Part shown: positions 34,588 through 47,084 of the stretch, piece after piece
How the letters are laid out: each line of letters starts with the position of its first letter
Position numbering within the stretch: position 1 is the stretch's first letter
Assembly (NCBI RefSeq): GCF_032062135.1
Contig: NC_092869.1
Coordinates: 43,128,140-43,192,139 of the forward strand
Length of the DNA stretch: 64,000 nucleotides
Reading direction: 5' to 3'
Source: Pyxicephalus adspersus
Lineage: Eukaryota > Chordata > Amphibia > Anura > Pyxicephalidae
The notes under the pieces: generated by a model
What the model was told of the DNA's origin: nothing
The model's database searches: none
What the model saw: only the letters and a program-made list of their open reading frames with translations
Translations under genes and position numbers: made by a program

Positions 34588-35510
34588 GAGGTGAATTAGT
34601 TATACCTGTCTTAGTCGAGGATCCCTTAGATATCCCTTCAATAGCTACACGTACACCTTCCATCACTCTCCCCCCTACCTTCCGACCACTCCTCACCATA
34701 TTTGAGACCACCAAAGATTCCCTGTCTGTGACCCCTGAGGCGGGGTTACCTTGCTTGTCGGACCAAGGCAGCGATGGTTGTGATGATGATGATGGCTTGG
34801 TGATATCGGGGTATGGCTCAGGGGAAACCTTTGACTCTAACCTGCCCCCTACCGATGACGAAGATTTTTACACCACCCTCTCCTTGGTAACAGATAAGAG
34901 CCTTTCCACATCATTCTTCGATGGTGGCTTCAAATCACAGGCGCCCAAATGGGGATCAAAGGACTTTAGACCTAACAAAGCCGCCGAACCTGGTAGGACT
35001 TCTACCACAAGTTTGCCCCCCGAGCTGATACGCTCCACGTCTTCATCTGGGATGGTGCCCATGGTGCCAGCTGGCAAAATGAATAACCATGAGCTTAAAC
35101 CCCAGCCCGATATAGTCTTGCTACCGTTGCCCACTGCCTACGAGCTAGACAGCACAAAGCTCAGGAGTCCGCTAATAACATCCCCCATGTTCCGTAATGT
35201 GCCCACAGCAAACCCTACGATGCCGGGAAGCAGACGGGTCCCGGGGGCTTCTGAGGTGGTCCGGGAGTCCAGCAGCACAACGGGAATGGTCGTCGGCATT
35301 GTGGCAGCCGCTGCTCTCTGCATCCTGATTCTCCTGTATGCCATGTACAAGTACAGAAACAGGGACGAGGGGTCCTACCAGGTGGATGAGACAAGGAATT
35401 ACATCAGCAACTCCGCTCAGAGTAATGGGGCCCTTGTAAAAGAGAAACAACATAGCTCGAAAAGCGGCCACAAGAAGCAGAAAAATAAAGACAAGGAGTA
35501 TTATGTGTAA
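34588..35510 (+). CDS. nrxn3: nrxn3 last coding exon: long SS5 stalk, transmembrane helix, cytoplasmic tail
   Basis: The acceptor CATTCTAG precedes it. The first two bases complete a Gly codon from the previous exon (phase 1). It encodes 306 further residues and stops at TAA 35508-35510. Order: [14 protein letters not shown]; a Pro/Thr stalk; [10 protein letters not shown] and an Asp run; SGYGSG (34806-34823), a glycosaminoglycan-attachment type sequence; a long Ser/Thr stalk to [32 protein letters not shown] single transmembrane helix ([18 protein letters not shown], about 35283-35340) follows. The cytoplasmic tail has the juxtamembrane KYRNRDEG motif and ends KDKEYYV, the PDZ ligand for CASK, Mint and similar scaffolds. 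Two internal acceptors allow shorter forms. The long insert is diagnostic of NRXN3 over NRXN1. No breaks. Confidence 0.98.
34806..34823 (+). other. nrxn3: candidate glycosaminoglycan attachment site SGYGSG
   Basis: SGYGSG follows an Asp run (CDDDDGLVI) and precedes further acidic residues, the usual context for xylosyltransferase. Neurexins are known heparan-sulfate proteoglycans through stalk serines. Whether these serines carry a chain is inferred. The site is present only in the longest SS5 form. Confidence 0.45.
34894..35510 (+). CDS. nrxn3: nrxn3 last exon, intermediate acceptor form
   Basis: An internal acceptor TTGGTAACAG ends at 34893. The first two bases (AT) with the phase-1 donor G give Asp, so the stalk would read ...TGT then DKSLSTSFF.... 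It matches what I remember of a mammalian NRXN3 SS5 variant (STDKSLSTS). This form omits the [10 protein letters not shown] and SGYGSG segments. The frame, transmembrane helix and tail are unchanged. Usage is inferred. Confidence 0.65.
35209..35510 (+). CDS. nrxn3: nrxn3 last exon, short acceptor form
   Basis: An internal acceptor GTGCCCACAG ends at 35208. CA completes an Ala codon with the phase-1 donor, giving ...[10 protein letters not shown]..., equivalent to the remembered short mammalian form STANPTEPG. It skips the whole long SS5 insert and leaves a minimal stalk before the transmembrane helix. The upstream polypyrimidine tract is weak (CCCCCATGTTCCGTAATGTG), so enhancer help is likely. 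Confidence 0.7.
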
Positions 35511-36890
35511 AATAACACTGAGTAGTCATATCTATGTAATCAAAGCAAATACAGATGTGAACTGACAAAAAGAACAAAATCAGCAAAGGCAAACACACAT
35601 TGCCATTGATGTGTAGAAATATAAATATGTAAAGGGTAGAAGCAGCAATGTCACAAGTGAAAGCTGGAGCTGTAGCATCAGCCTATGACATGAGAAAGCT
35701 GCTATGGTTCTACCCATGCTGGACAAAGCTAACTTTCTCGTCAACTGTAATATAAAGCACACTTACTCTTCTGTTTGCCAGGAATGGCTAAATAAAACAT
35801 GAAAAACACAAACCAACGAACAAGAAAGTCTAGTGACCTCCAGCTACCAGTTCTAGGGCTCTCTTCTCGACCTGTATGGACCCAGCTCAGAGCCCCTGTG
35901 ATCTACCATACCAACACTCTGAGAGAGCCTTAAAATACTAAAATTAAAAAAAAACAAACAAAAAAAAACAACAAAAAAAGAGAGACTTGTATGTTATTTA
36001 TTTCATTTTCATGTTTTGGGAGCTTCATTTAATTTTATTTTAGGTAATTTATTTTTTTTTTAAAGTCCTCCCATCTTTATTTATAAAAAAAAATAAAATA
36101 AACACCACATGGCCAAAAACACAGCCATGTACAGCCAAGGAACTGTGAACTTCATGTACAACAGCAGCCGTGTGCACGTGTGCCTGTGTGTCGAATGTCT
36201 GTGGATGAAGATTGTTGCCATATAGAGAAATCACAGCGTGTTCTCTCTTCATATCAGGTTGTGGTGTCTATAGAACATATCGTTTTCAACACGTTTATCT
36301 AAAACACATAAAATAAACTATTGTTGGAAAGAATTGGAAGGATTGGCAAGGGTTGGGTCTTTTGTGAGATCTGGCTTGTGTCTTCAGTCATATAGAACTC
36401 TCACAAGGCTAACCACACCAATGTGAAAGGGACGCCGCCGTCCTGCCTAGTTACAGCCAAACAACATCCCAAAAGGAGCCGGAAACGGGGAGGAAAGAAA
36501 AATTGAGCATTAAAAAAAAATAAAAACTTCCAAAAGGGAAGAATGTCAGAGACTTTCTTTTGCGTTCTGGTTTTGTGACTTCCTGCGATGCATGCAAAAC
36601 ATAAAAAAATGAATTAAAAAAAAACTGCTCACAAAATAACGAGAACACAAAATTTAGATCTGGTGGAAGAGAAGAATTTGTTAGCTTGGACAAATACTTG
36701 TGAGAGATCAGAAAAAAAGATTGCAAAGCCAAAATGTGTGGAGGAGGGATAAACAATGTTCTTTTTCCATACAGTAACGTTCGATGTAGAATGTGATGTG
36801 AATTTGGACCCTGCCCACTCTGCCTTTATTCCAGGACTCCAGACAGATGAATTTAACAAAGAAATAAAATGAATTTTATTACGAGTAGAA
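35511..36890 (+). other. nrxn3: presumed 3' UTR of the transmembrane nrxn3 transcripts
   Basis: This noncoding sequence follows the TAA, with A-rich tracts (about 35943-35990, 36090-36100) and AATAAA signals at 36092, 36097, 36312 and 36863. No repeat element interrupts it until the TA-rich stretch at about 36891, which fits a continuous UTR. The true end is unknown, since neurexin 3' UTRs are long. Confidence 0.5.
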
Positions 36891-36925
36891 TCTATATATA
36901 TATATAAATATACATATATAAATAT
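36891..36925. repeat. TA-rich microsatellite-like tract
   Basis: Alternating TA is interrupted by AAA and C (CTATATATATATATAAATAT then ACATATATAAATATG). Confidence 0.85.
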
Positions 36926-39900
36926 GCAGAGATATTTATCAAATGACTGGTATTTGTTTATTGGTAAAAAGAGGATTGTGTTTTAATTGAAAATGTTGTC
37001 ATTAACCCCCTCAGTATCAGCTGAGATACAGGTAAAGGTGTGTCAGAATGAGCGCTCTTTTCTCTATCATCTTGTCTTTGAGGGAGAAAAGGGGCGTAAT
37101 AATCTTTGGTGAATATTTGAAAATTTTGCCAGTTTTCTATTGAGAGGAGGGGAGTGAGCAATCAACCTGTTGGGGATTGGTGCCCAGCCTTTGCAATATT
37201 AAAAGTGGAAGTGAGTCTGGCGATATCTGTTTATCAGACCTCTGTAAATTACTGTATTTGTGGAAGAGGCTATAAACGCTTCCATCGTGAATAAACGGCG
37301 TATTTATGCGTAACGTTTAAAGAATGTATGACGCTCCATGGATGGAGAGTGCGCAGACCGCACACACAGGAAATGGCATCCAACAAATAACTTTGTTTTC
37401 TCTTATATTCAGAATGCACTTTATTAATGAATATATAGAAACCTTCTTAAGATGATTGGCTTCACCTCACAGGAGGTAAAACTCCAGAAGAAGCCACTGA
37501 ACCCCCTTGTGGCTGCTTTAGTTTCCTCAGTCAAGCCGTAATATGGTGACACGGCTGCATAATAGCTCAAAAAAACAAATTTTGTGCCTTTTGTACCAAA
37601 ATATAAAAGTAATCGCACCTTGCACGCCGCAATGGAGTGACTTTAACCCTGTCTGCTCTCCTGAAGGGGTTAATGACAAGGTAGATCTGTATTAACCCCT
37701 TTACCCCCAGGCAGTATGAGTGGTAGGAAGTTTCTAGTGCCAGTGAGAAGGCGCCCTCTATAGACACTGTCATGTATGGTTGTCCTGCGGGGCAGTGCAG
37801 GGCCGGGTTCAGCTGCAATCTTTCAACAGTCTGCTGACCAGGGATACAATGGAGGTGAAGTTATATGTAGAAAGTCGTGTCCTCTTTGTAAGCACAAGGG
37901 CTGGCAGGTCACAGGGGGCACCTAACCATTTGTGGTGTCTCCAGCAGGCCTGCAAGTCTACCAGGGAAAAAAACATGTAAAGGGGGTAAGGGGGCTAATA
38001 ATGTAAGATGAAAGAATATTTCTTTTTTAAAAAATGTATTTTTGCTTTTCTGCTGTGATTTACATTCCTGTAACTTCTGTAGCCTGTACATGTATAAGGA
38101 GCACTGCAACTGAAGGGCTTTCTGGCTGAGCTATATATATTGTATATTGGCTGGTGCTGTGTATGTAGTTCAGTTATCATATAATTGTGCAACACTACAG
38201 AATGATGTCTTCCCATCAATAATAATAAAAATGTCTGAGTATCTACAGATGCAGCTGCAGAACTTTCCACCATAGCAGAAAGTATAGTGTGAGGAAGTAA
38301 TAAATCATCACGTACAGCTGCAATGAGGTGACAACATCTCGGGAGTTGTGGTAATTTAAAGAGCGTTAATCTGGACTCCTTAAGATATGAAGTGTGAGGG
38401 CACATACCGCCAGGAATAACCCAGCACATCCTGTGCTATTAGCTCTCTATTATGGAATGATGGAGGGGGGGTCATACTGGAAGCCTTTCCCATTTCCAAT
38501 TACTTTGCACAGGTAGCTGCACCTTCTACAGTGCCCTTTCATGAATTTTCCCTTCAAACAGATGATTAAGGCTTTCCTTAATCACATTCAGGTAAAATTA
38601 TCTTCCAGTTTTCTTGCATTGTACAATTTAAGGGAAATCTCTCGCTTGCAGATACAAAACAGCTATATAACTCAATCTGGGATTTGGTTTCAACATTTGT
38701 GTAATTATTACAAGGATGAAAAGATCAAAATGTTGTAAACAGTAATTCCATGTTATCCAATGATCCTAATTTTACCTAGCATGCTGTTAGAGGAACCTCA
38801 GTTAAGTTTCGTAAAAAATAACACTGAACACCTTCACCTGCCAAAGAAGCTCATTATCTCCTAATTACAATGTTTTCGCCCAGCAGTTCCTTTGACTTGG
38901 AGTACAAATAATGGGGTGTCTATAGATTGGTATTTCCTGGTGGTATATTTCTCATGCAACATTACACATCATCAGTAAATCTCCTGTTTTTGGTGCCACA
39001 CATTTCATGGTAATGTATTTATAGTCCACATATTACATGTTATGTATGTGAGGAAGAAGAACGGAGTAGAGAGCCACAACCTCAGAAATAAAAATTATGC
39101 TCATGACTATGCGTATCATTACTGGGGTCCTAGAAGACTTGGTACCAGAATGTAATAAGTAAGAGACAAGGCCATTTCCCAACCTTCAAACCATCTATTC
39201 TCTCTCTTTACTGTCTTCAATCTCTTTGCTAATTTTGCTCTCTTCTGCCACCTTCTCTTGCTAATGTTCTTTGTTGACAAACACAAAATAACAAATCCCA
39301 GATTCTCAGAATGACTAAATAAAATAAATTATGGAAGGAGAATGTTACAAATGATCCGGATAATAGCAATTTATTGGAAGACCTGGGGACAAGTGACCTG
39401 GGGGTCTTACAACCCCCTGATTAGTACAAGATGAGCTAAAGAATAGGAATGCATCACTCTGATTCATAAAATTAAAGCTAAGTTTATACATTTTTGACAT
39501 CTCCAAGGCAGGCTTGAAACTTATATACAACAAATAGCTTTAGAGAAAAGTTCCTTATTCCATTTTCTCAGTCATGAAAAAAACCTTTAAATGTCTGTAG
39601 ACAAACAGGGGATAAGGGTGTAGATATGTAGAGTCACTTTGCTATGTTACACTGAACAGTCAAAGGGAAGACATCATTCTAGAGTGAAACTTTTCAGGAT
39701 CTGCACAACGTCCTATCTTCTGCATCCAGAAGGTGCCTCTGTTGTGTTCCTTATTATGTATGGGCAAGTTACGTCATGGTAATGGGGCAAATTATTGAAT
39801 ACTGTGTTCCTTAAAAAAAAAAAAAAAAAATGTACTGCGCTTTAATAATACGTCGAATGAAAGATTGTGGACCCAATCAAGCTTCATTATGGCTTTCTAG

Positions 39901-41399
39901 CAGTAGCAGGTCCCCTATATACCTCAGACCGCATCTCAAATGGCAGGTAGATCCATCAAGTGAAAACCACATTCCTGACATTCGGCATATTAATAAAGCG
40001 TAAAGTGTAAACCATATACAGCTGTATGTGAAAAAAATAAACACTGCGTGCCCCCAGTGTGTGAACCATGAGACAGAACAATCTGCGGCGTCTGCTGAAT
40101 TTCTGGAGATGCTTAAAATGTTTTATTTTGCCACATTGAAAGCTACAAATATAGAATCCATGAGGCGATTAATGATGTTTGTTATCTCCGTGGCATTTTC
40201 AGAGACAAAGCTGCCATTTGCCAAACACCCACCAATCTAAGGAGGTTTGTTTTACTTTAACATTTTTTTTTTATGTCAATTCTAACAAAGAGTATGAAAA
40301 GACCACTAAAGGGACTTGTGTGTGTGCGGTTTTACTTTTTCAATGGATCGTAATGTCATTGCTGTGTACGTGTAAAGAATTTTCTTTATCAAATTCTTTT
40401 TTTCCTTTTTTTTTTTTTTTTTTTTTCTTATCTGAAAATAAAACTAAACAGTAAAACAAATGCTATGGATTTCTATTATTTTTTAAAATACCATACCAGC
40501 ATACATATTTATCTGTCATTTTTATTATATTAGTGTCATTTTATTGTAATATATACAGCCAGTCATTTGTATACAGTAATTCAAATTGATATCGTCCAAT
40601 CAGAATACCCTGTAAAAGAGGTCTCAGACCCTGAGGATCCTGTCCTGAGAATATATTGTTATAGATGAATAGTTATAGGATTTTAGCACTGTCTCATCTG
40701 CTCCTGATATTAAGTTTTTGTTTTTTTTTACTTTAGAAATATGATTTAGGCAAACAGTAGAACAAAAAAAAAAAAAAACAATTATCTTTACTTGAGCCAA
40801 TTCTAAATTTCTGGCATAAAAAATATAAATGCTTCAAAATTGTCTCCCATGAATCAGTGACCTTTAAGGTGCTGTTACCTCTTGGCAAAAGGAAATCCCA
40901 CCGAACAGACGTTCCTTGAAAATCCAAGACATTGTGTGACTAAATGCTGAGAGAAACAAAGAAAGCTGGTGCTGGAAAATGTGAACCTGTACCTGCCATA
41001 AAATATACGCTGGGTCAATTTTTGTTCCCAGTCCTCCCCATTACATAGGCCATGTGACTGCTTTTAACTACAACTCCCATCATAGGTAAGCCCTCGGGAA
41101 AGGGTACAGATATAGGTTGAGATTGGGGTAGCATATGCTATGGTGGGTGAATGACTAACGAGCAGCAGAGGGGTGGGCAGCAGGGAACCAACTGAAGGGG
41201 GGCGATCGCTGACTAGAACTACAACGTGCAGAAGAATCTGAGCAATCACCTGGCTGTAGAAGCTGCAGACAAATAATAGAAAAGCACTGATTTTATAGCG
41301 CATAAGCCAGTTTTATTTTTAACACTATACAGTCTGTATATGTTGAAAAACAATGACTGTAGATAATTATATTTTGAGATAAATATCTCAATTACACAA
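36926..41399. other. intergenic, no gene recognised
   Basis: The sequence is AT-rich with homopolymer runs (A-run about 39812-39830, T-run about 40398-40426, A-run about 40765-40780). All frames are short and have no recognisable product. It may include more nrxn3 3' UTR at its left end. I see no structured repeat. Confidence 0.6.
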
Positions 41400-41810
41400 G
41401 AATGTTTATTTCATACAGAGATCTGCCCACTGGAGCCTAGGAAGGGAGGTAGGTGACACCGAAGGGGAGTATAATACTTCTTTTTTTACAACTAACAGAG
41501 GGAAGATAGGAAACACGGGACACTGGAGAGGGGGTATAATACCTCTTCTATTACAGGGATCATAGGGAGTAAGAAAGAAGGGAGACTGGAGGAGGGGGTA
41601 TAATACCACTTTTATCAAAGGGAATGGAGGGCAGGTAAAAGACATGGGACATTGGAGAGGTGGTATAATTCCGCATCTAATACAGAGAACAGTGGGGAGG
41701 TAGGAGTCACAGGATACCGGAGAGGGGGGTACAATATCTCTTCTAAAACACGGATCAGGGGGATAAGAGACAAGGGACACTGGAGAGGGTAGCAATAACT
41801 TTTGTCTCAT
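41400..41810. repeat. about 65-bp minisatellite, six to seven copies
   Basis: Cores GGGACACTGGAGAGGGGGTA, TAATACCTCTTCTATTACAG and GGATCATAGGGAGTAAGA recur. The GGTATAAT element appears at about 41465, 41533, 41597 and 41662 (spacing 64-68). The 134-codon minus-strand frame through it is a repeat artefact. Confidence 0.9.
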
Positions 41811-41906
41811 AGTTCCATGACATTACAAAAACTTAGTTTTATGTTGCAACAACATATACAATCACACATAATTCACCTGCGTCCTTGTTCAACACACATG
41901 TAGACT

Positions 41907-43474
41907 TCAGAAGTGTTTCGGGCACTTGCTTTTGCGTTTGTGGAGCTCCGCTCTCTCCTGTTGTAGAAATCAGCAGTAGTTGCTCATCATGTTGGGGTTG
42001 CACCAACCTTGATATCTTGTTTCCTGGTGGAACCTCACCCCTTGTTCATCACCCACATCACCCAAATTTTGTGGGAAGTCCAGATGGGAAGATGGGATTG
42101 TAAGAAATTAATTTTAAGTGACATTCGGCAACCAAGTTGATGGTATGCTGTTAGCATGTTGTTCATGAGTTCAGCATTGTTTTCAGCACGCTGGTTGCCC
42201 AGAAAGTTTTGTGCAACTAGCACAAATGAATCCCAAGCAGCAAGTTCAAGTAGGTTGAGTTTGTCCCTGAATGTGGCATCACGCAGCAAATTGCAGATTT
42301 GGGGACCAACAAAAATGCCTGCTTTCAGTTTAGCATTTGTTATAGCTTTTCTAAACTTATCCTTCAGCTACTGGGAACCCATACCATCATGATCCAACAA
42401 TGAAGTTTTTAATTAATCCAAGTTTATTATGAAGTGGCTGTGGATCTGAGTGATTTATGCTTAACGCTGTACTAGCCAACAGTGTTTTCAGGTCTGGGGG
42501 GGGTCATTCTTTCACTTTGTAATGGTTGCTGTTCCACAGGCACAAAAAGCACATATATTTTGTATATCCCAATTGCAGGCCAAGAAGGAGTGCCACCACC
42601 TTCAGGTCACCACAAACGTTCCACTTCTGTTCTGAATAGGTAATCAATTTCAAAATGACCTCCATGGATTTGTATGTGTATTTCATTCCCTCGGCATGAG
42701 AAAGAGGAACAGAAGATTTTTCATTACCGTTATGCAGCAATACAGCTTTTACATGTGGTTTGCCTGACTCTATGAACAATCTCCAGTACTCTGGTATGTA
42801 TTCGCAACCTAACTCCATCATCAGACCACTTACATCGGTACAGAAGCAAATGTCGCTTTCCAGCTTGTAATAAGCTGGGAACTTTGTGTGACGATCACGA
42901 AAGTGTGAAGTTGTCATTCCTTTTTGTAGCAAATTCCACCCCTTTAATCTGGAGGCTAACAGTTCAGACTTCTCTTTTGACAAAGACAGGTCCATTACTA
43001 AATCACCTAAATTTGATTGGCTTATAAAATGTGGCTTACACTCTTCATATTGGGGTTCATAACATTCATTAACATCAACATCATCCTCCTGTTCCTCATC
43101 CGACATGTCACTGTCAGTAACAACAGATGTAGGAAGAACTGGCACTGGCTTTAGAGCAGATTCGCAATCATGATAGACGATTTTTGACTAAGTCTTCTTC
43201 GAAAACCCAGCACTTTTACTCATACAGAAGTAGCAGTCCGAGTGATGGTCTTTTGACTCACGCCAAACCATAGGCACAGCAAAAGGTATTTTATTCCTTT
43301 TCCCACTCAACCATTGTGTTTGGCTAATGTAACACACTTGACAGCAGATATGATGTGCCCAGCTTTTATCCTGATCTCCAATTTCATATCCAAAGTAATA
43401 CTTGTAAGCAAATCTCACCCTCTTAGTTACGTTCGTGCTTTGTCCGGTTTATTACTACAGCTGCACCTACTCAT
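41907..43474 (-). pseudogene. decayed transposon-type protein of unnamed family
   Basis: Read on the minus strand, fragments line up in the order of a family of 'uncharacterized' proteins common in arthropods, cnidarians and amphibians. From 43474 down: an N-terminal piece with FAVPMVWRESKDHHSDCYFC; a central piece (43145-42504) with YTYKSMEVILKLITYSEQKW and CGDLKVVALLLGLQLGYTKY then CFLC; LHNKLGLIKNF near 42410; KAGIFVGPQICNLLRDATF; ELAAWDSFVLVAQNFLGNQR; RMSLKINFLQSHL; and RFHQETRYQG at the end. Breaks are an in-frame TAG at 43188-43190, a TGA at 42504-42506 where the family has Trp, a frameshift between 42504 and 42289, another near 42040-42060, and a TGA for Trp in the last YCWF. CXXC-type cysteines suggest metal binding. 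The family is probably from a DNA transposon, but I cannot name the superfamily. No terminal repeats found. Confidence 0.75.
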
Positions 43475-46400
43475 CTTCAGTTTAAAACAGATTCACTATG
43501 GACAGCTGTACTATTCAATAAGCTAGTTTTGCACCAGAGACAAGCCCTTGGTCCATCTCGCCTTATATACCTATTTCTGACGTCAGCTCACTGACTTGCC
43601 GTGACATACCCAGCCGCTGCTGGAACATGCATGCCACCAGGGGGCGTGATCCAGCTGAGGCAGAAGCAGGCATAGGGGTAGCTGCAACCAACTGTTATAA
43701 TGTTCCCATGTAAAAATACATTACCCAATCACCGACCATTTGAACAGATACAGCACGGTTATAACTTAAAATCTGCACATGATAGGCAAATTCTGATTTA
43801 GAATCAGCACACTCGATATCATGTAAATCACATGTGTTATTCCCCGTAGCAAAATCGTTGTTCAGTGTTTATCTGTGTATAGACCGTTATACAATTAGAT
43901 TTGGAGATTTGATCAGCACCTTACTGCAAACATTTTCATTTTCCGGAAACATCTTTTAAAAACTTGTCTGGTTTACTTAGATGCTAAAACAACCACTCAC
44001 ACGTTGTGATCAAACACAAATGTAACTGTCTGGTGAGTGTGACACAGGTTACAGAAGCGGATGTGCTTCTCTGAAATAGGTAATACAATGAGACCTGTTT
44101 AGTGGCCTGTGTTTCCTTCCATACTGCGTCTGCCTTAGTCAGCACATGAAAAACACAATCTACACGGTTCATGTACAAAGACAAATAAAAACGAGAATTC
44201 AACAGGAGCATTTCCCCAGGAGCTGCTCCTCGTCTTTAAGAGCTAAAACCAGAAGTGAGATATGCAAATGTTGGTGTTCTTTGCACTGGACTTTGTGAAT
44301 CTACCTTAATTTGCTTGAAACAGTTATGACAGATGTGTGTAAGAAGAGGAGGGAGGATGAGGGTCTTGGTATGAGAGAAGACAAAGAACTTTAGGGTTAG
44401 TAATAAAGCAGGCGCAAGCCAAGGAAGGAATCATTCATAATATCCAGAGGCAATTGTCACCACCTGCCCACCGGGGAACAATGACAGGGTTTACCCAACA
44501 CTATGCTTGCAATGTACAAATCATTAATTTCATACAGGCCGTAGCAGTCCTACAGAGTGTCCTCTGCATAATGCCACACTCTGTAAAGTAAGGACGGCCA
44601 TGAGTAACAAGTCATGTGACTGAGCACTCCTCTCCGCTTTTTATTCTTTCAATAATAAAAATGAATTGAGCTTCAGAGTCCTAAAGCAGGAAAAACACAA
44701 AGAACAGTTGCGAAACGCGTTGCTATGAGGTGTAAATGTTTGGCCGTAAGATAACCAATATCATAAATCAACACTGTGCTACTAATGATTGTGGGTAATA
44801 TATCTTGGGGGAAAGGTCCTCTCCTCCTCCTGTGTCACGGTCTGTATTCGTCTGTCATTTGCAATGCCTATTTAATGTACAGCACTGCAAAAAATGTTGG
44901 CGCTATATAAATCCTGTTCAATATTATTAAGAACTATGGAGAACTATGGATGTTTCACTTTATTAGAGACTGACTCTTGTATATTGAGCAACTGTACGGA
45001 GAAGTTTTTACAAAACATGAATATCCTTTCGTGCAAATATTTACTAATCTCTATTCCACATACATTTCTTAAAAAAAATTATAATGTGCCAAAAGCCCCA
45101 CCCACTGCAGGCTGCTTTCAGAAAAGTACGGGTGGGGGCGAAGACAAAACCAGACATTCTGCACAAGAAAAGAGAGCAGCAGTGACCAGTCTGTATTGCA
45201 GGAGGCTCCTGCACAGGGTGTCACATTGGAGGACTCTTGGAGAAATACACTAAGCTCGCCAAGATTTCTGTAATATTACACAACAGCTGTTTTTCTCAAA
45301 GTTCAGCTTTGTTCTGCAATAAACATAAATACAAGATATTATGCAATAAAATACAGCAAATATTTGGTTCAGTTTTTCCTCCAAACCCTTAACACTTCTC
45401 AGGAGGAAAATGCCCTTTCAGCTTTCTATTAAAGAGAATTTCCCTTATTCCCTGAGTCAGTCTACTGATACCAAGATGGAGGATGTAGTCCCTGCAGCGT
45501 GGAGTGTGTATGGGAGGCAGAATGCAGACGTTGTGTGAAGCAGCTCTGTGGTATTCTGAATGTGATAAGAGACTGACAGCGGGACCTGCGGCTTATCGCT
45601 CCCTGAATGTAATGTCAGTGGTGGGAGCTATTCTGTCTAAAAGACCATTATTCATCATTTTCTGCTCCATCTCACCAGGAGAAATGTGGAATATTAACTG
45701 TTCACTCACTCCAAGCTGTTCTTTTCCAACAAGACTTACCTTGGAGTCTAGTTATAAAGGCAAAAATAATCCACCTAACCCTGGAAGTCCCCAACATGTA
45801 ATGTTTTGGGTAATACTTCCCCTCCCAGATGTGATGTGCAAGCTCCACTTTTGAAATTTCCACCAGCGTTGTGATCTCCAGTGATGGAGAAGGTGACCCT
45901 GCAGATTATCTTCATATGGTAACAATGCTTTGTCCTTCCCTCCTTATTGTGCTTCTGTGTTTTCACCCCGTCACGCAGGCTGGTAAGTCTACAACTTGCC
46001 CAAAAAACAAACAGGCATGGTCCACTGTTGTCACCATCAAGAATCCCACCACGTGACTTGCCATGGGGTCATCTCTGGAGTGCATTTAGAAAAGGAGCCA
46101 AAAAGTGCCTTTTGTCTTTTATCAAATGGAATGTCTTTCAGTCAGGATTTACATCTACTTCACATTTGTAATTCTGTCCAGCCAGTTTTGTAATTACCAT
46201 ACTACATGGTTATATGCCTCCTTCTTTATCCAGGGCTACAGCTTCCAGCGTTTCCTTTCCATCCCCAGTACAATTTACCTATTATATTATCAGTATGTAA
46301 TATTATCTGTTCAATTAGCAGCAAGGTGACACAGGAAAGCATTAGTAAAGTGAATTTAGCTGCCTGCCTGCAGTTCTCCTTTAAAAAATGTTATGTTCTG

Positions 46401-47084
46401 ACACTAAAGCTCATTTCCATGTAGAAGCTTCACAAACCAATACAAAATAGCTAACAGGTTATTTTAAAAGATCTGAACATCTCCACCATACTTTTTTTTT
46501 TTGTTTGGTGCAGAGTTTTGCTCACCGCACTGGAAAGCAGCTGTGTGAAATCCTGAGGATTTTATAGCTATTTTATCTGTGATAATTATATCGGGTATAT
46601 CCTGCATTTTGTAGCAAGGATTAATGTGTCAGCCATAGACTAGTCAACCAATAATACGAGCCCTGAAAAGCCTCATTACAGAACCTCATTTATATGCATT
46701 CTCCGCCGTCTCAAAGAGAAATATATACTTTTCTTTCCAGCAAATCTGTTTTCTTCCTTCAGGGACAGACAAGGAAAAAGTCTACAGTAAACATTATATT
46801 GAACTGGAAAGATTTCTTTTTCTTGAAGAGTTATCTCCGAGTCCCAGAGAGCCCCCAGGGATTAGGATGGTTTTCAAGGATAAGACGTCAGGAGATGTGA
46901 CAATACTGCCATCCTGCTTGAATCAGCACTGTGAACATTCCCTGCACCCACAGAGCTAGCAATTACTCTGCCTGTGAAATCAGCGTAGATAGCCACACAT
47001 CGAGACCTGGGGAAAAAATGTTGGCATCGGAGCCAAAGCTGGTAGGCCAGGGGTCCAAAGCAGGCCAGACCAGGTCAGATAAAT
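43475..47084. other. intergenic, one composite dispersed repeat, no gene recognised
   Basis: Apart from the dispersed repeat at about 44690-44935, this is unique or degraded sequence with short chance frames. The 119-codon frame at 44894-45253 overlaps that repeat and has no recognisable product. The 116-codon frame at 45504-45854 also has no known features. Confidence 0.55.
44690..44935 (+). repeat. dispersed frog-type repeat with GCGAAACGCGTTG and a TATATAA module
   Basis: The left part contains TTGCGAAACGCGTTGCTATG. The right part contains CACGGTCTGTATTCGTCTG, TACAGCACTGCAAAAAATGT and TGGCGCTATATAAATCCTG. The right module recurs inverted at about 57765-57815 and in variant form at 61330-61375, so this is an interspersed element, possibly a MITE or SINE fragment. 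No coding capacity. Confidence 0.6.

Noticed and set aside
41406..41810. 134-codon minus-strand Pro/Ser/Cys-rich frame
   Set aside because: It is a readout of the 65-bp minisatellite, with no similarity to a known protein.
44894..45253. 119-codon frame
   Set aside because: Begins inside a dispersed repeat and shows no domain.
45504..45854. 116-codon frame
   Set aside because: No family similarity seen and no supporting signals. It could be chance.
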